The notes under the pieces are model-generated. The model was not told the origin of the DNA. It did no database searches and saw only the letters and a program-made list of their open reading frames with translations. Shown here piece by piece: positions 62,774 through 64,000 of a stretch of 64,000 nt of DNA (the stretch's first letter is position 1; each line of letters opens with the position of its first letter). A program made the position numbers and the translations under genes. Location: NCBI GenBank assembly GCA_964505785.1, contig CAZDJZ010000005.1, positions 62,001 to 126,000 on the forward strand. Direction: 5' to 3'. The DNA comes from CAYRTV01 sp964505785 (GTDB taxonomy: Bacteria > Acidobacteriota > Aminicenantia > Aminicenantales > Aminicenantaceae).

Positions 62774-64000
62774 ACCCGGCGGCACAATCCCGGCGCCCCC
62801 ATCTAAAAGCATGATGATCCGTGCTGTGGCTGCGGGATTTCTAAGCCCGGCCGGAACGGTTATCCTCAATCCATCCTTTTGTGAAGATGCTCTTTCCGCC
62901 CTTAATCTCGTCCAAGATCTTGGCAGCCGTGTCCATGCAGCAGCAAACAGGATCAAAATGACAGGCCGGCCCGAAACCCCGGAAAGCCGGCGGCTGAATT
63001 GCGGTGAATCCGGGCTCTGCATCCGGTTGTTCTCCCCGATAGCTGCATTATACCGGGGCGCCTTCCAAATCACAGGTAAAGGTACGCTCTTATCCCGTCC
63101 CATGAGGGAATTGGAGCCGGCTTTTCACTCCGCCGGAGCCTGCTGCTTCACGAAAAACGGAACTCCGCCTTTATATTTGACCGGACCGGTTCAGGGAGGG
63201 CGCATCCACATAAACGGCCGGACAGGTTCGCAGATTCTGTCCGGTTTTTTGGCCGCGCTCCCGCTCTGTCCTCAGGATTCCCAGATTCAAGTGGATCATC
63301 CGGTCAGTCTTCCCTATATCCGGATGACCTTGTCCGTTTTAAAGGATTTCGGAATTCAAGTTCATCATAATCAAGATTTGACTGCATTTGATATTCCCGG
63401 CCGCCAGATGTATCAAAGAATACAATACCGCATAGAAGGTGATTGGTCCGGCGCCGCTTTTTGGCTGGCCGCAGCCGCAATCAAGGGTGATGTGACCATC
63501 ACGGGACTCAACCGCAGGTCCTTTCAGGCTGACCGCCGCATCCTAACTGCTGTTGAAGCCACCGGCGCTGAAATCGATGGTACTCCGGACTCCATCCGGG
63601 TGAAAAGCGGCATGAAAAGCCCGTTTTCCTTTGACGCGGCTCACTGTCCGGATCTTTTTCCGCCCCTGGCGGTCATGGCTTGTTTCTGCCGGGGGCGTTC
63701 CGTTCTTAAAGGAGTTCACCGGTTGATTCACAAGGAAAGCAACCGGGCGGAAACACTGCTTTCCGAGCTCAAACGGATCGGGGGGGATATCCAAATCAAG
63801 GGAGATGCCATGATTATTCAGGGAAAAAGCTTGATTGGAGGAACGATCTATTCCCATCAGGACCACCGCATCGCTATGGCCGGAGCTGTCGCCGGAATCC
63901 TTTCCCGGGACGGTGTCGGCATCCGGGATTGGCCGGCCGTCCGGAAATCATATCCGGAATTTTTTAATGACCTGCAAAAACTAGGAGGAAAAATCAGATG
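62751..64000 (+). CDS. aroA: 3-phosphoshikimate 1-carboxyvinyltransferase (EPSP synthase), runs to the window edge
   Basis: Adds enolpyruvyl to shikimate-3-phosphate. The frame opens at the ATG 62751, overlapping the fusion gene stop by 23 bases, and stays open for 416 codons to the edge. Motifs: PAPPSKSMMIRAVAAG, LNCGESGLCIRLF (in place of the more usual GNAGTAMR), LSRPMREL, NGRTGSQILSGFL, PYIRMT, DWSGAAFWLAAAA, HKESNRAETL and HQDHRIAMAGAVAG, ending YPEFFNDLQKLGGKIR. The last two visible bases are TG of what is probably a TGA stop, so the protein looks complete. Confidence 0.92.
   Translation, partial: MKFIHPSEPGGTIPAPPSKSMMIRAVAAGFLSPAGTVILNPSFCEDALSALNLVQDLGSRVHAAANRIKMTGRPETPESRRLNCGESGLCIRLFSPIAALYRGAFQITGKGTLLSRPMRELEPAFHSAGACCFTKNGTPPLYLTGPVQGGRIHINGRTGSQILSGFLAALPLCPQDSQIQVDHPVSLPYIRMTLSVLKDFGIQVHHNQDLTAFDIPGRQMYQRIQYRIEGDWSGAAFWLAAAAIKGDVTITGLNRRSFQADRRILTAVEATGAEIDGTPDSIRVKSGMKSPFSFDAAHCPDLFPPLAVMACFCRGRSVLKGVHRLIHKESNRAETLLSELKRIGGDIQIKGDAMIIQGKSLIGGTIYSHQDHRIAMAGAVAGILSRDGVGIRDWPAVRKSYPEFFNDLQKLGGKIR

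Overview
The window reads as a chromosomal segment of a Gram-negative, probably anaerobic and fermentative heterotroph. An lpxC gene, an outer-membrane-type protein ending in phenylalanine and several signal peptides indicate an outer membrane. Pta-AckA, a methylmalonyl-CoA module, an acyl-CoA dehydrogenase and a long-chain acyl-CoA ligase suggest acid and acetate metabolism. Gene order matches no model organism I know. A lineage such as candidate phylum Aminicenantes or a relative of Acidobacteriota would fit, but this is a low-confidence guess. No phage, transposase, CRISPR array or rRNA was seen. Genes are tightly packed, often with ATGA stop/start overlaps.

Layout. 1-2.8 kb (minus): glmS (cut by the left edge), glmU and a TPR gene. 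2.9-4.6 kb (plus): lpxC and larB. 4.7-9.0 kb (plus): dnaG and rpoD from one strong promoter, a CAU tRNA, and a COG1579-type coiled-coil zinc-ribbon gene. 9.0-15.8 kb (minus): fadD, then gyrB-gyrA. 16.1-23.2 kb: a DRG-like TGS GTPase, tRNA-Pro(CGG), an aminotransferase/DUF362 pair, an Old Yellow Enzyme-type reductase, and a HAD/deacylase pair. 23.8-30.4 kb: a small membrane protein, a ribbon-helix-helix protein, a secreted protein overlapping a very large NtrY-like sensor kinase, an outer-membrane protein and a flavodoxin. 30.5-35 kb: acyl-CoA dehydrogenase-meaB-mce, a YHS-like protein, cupin, acylphosphatase and thiD. 35.1-39.4 kb (minus): lipoprotein, PTS EIIA, PII-like protein and two antiporters. 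39.5-42.9 kb: pta-ackA. 43.2-51.4 kb: addB-addA, a sodium:solute symporter and a coiled-coil protein. 51.7-53.0 kb: a second primary-type sigma factor. 53-59.2 kb (minus): archaemetzincin, a TPR/tyrosine-phosphatase pair, a membrane SpoIIE phosphatase and a small membrane protein. 59.6-64 kb (plus): aroF, aroB, an aroE-aroK fusion and aroA, which almost certainly ends one base beyond the window.

The most notable points are: (1) the compact EIIA / PII-like / double-antiporter operon, which looks like a metabolically gated ion-transport system; (2) two full RpoD-type sigma factors; (3) a recurring promoter design in which an (often extended) -10 box lies 6-11 bases before the start codon with no ribosome binding site, implying leaderless or near-leaderless mRNAs; and (4) a dispersed MITE-like intergenic repeat with imperfect terminal inverted repeats and many solo ends.
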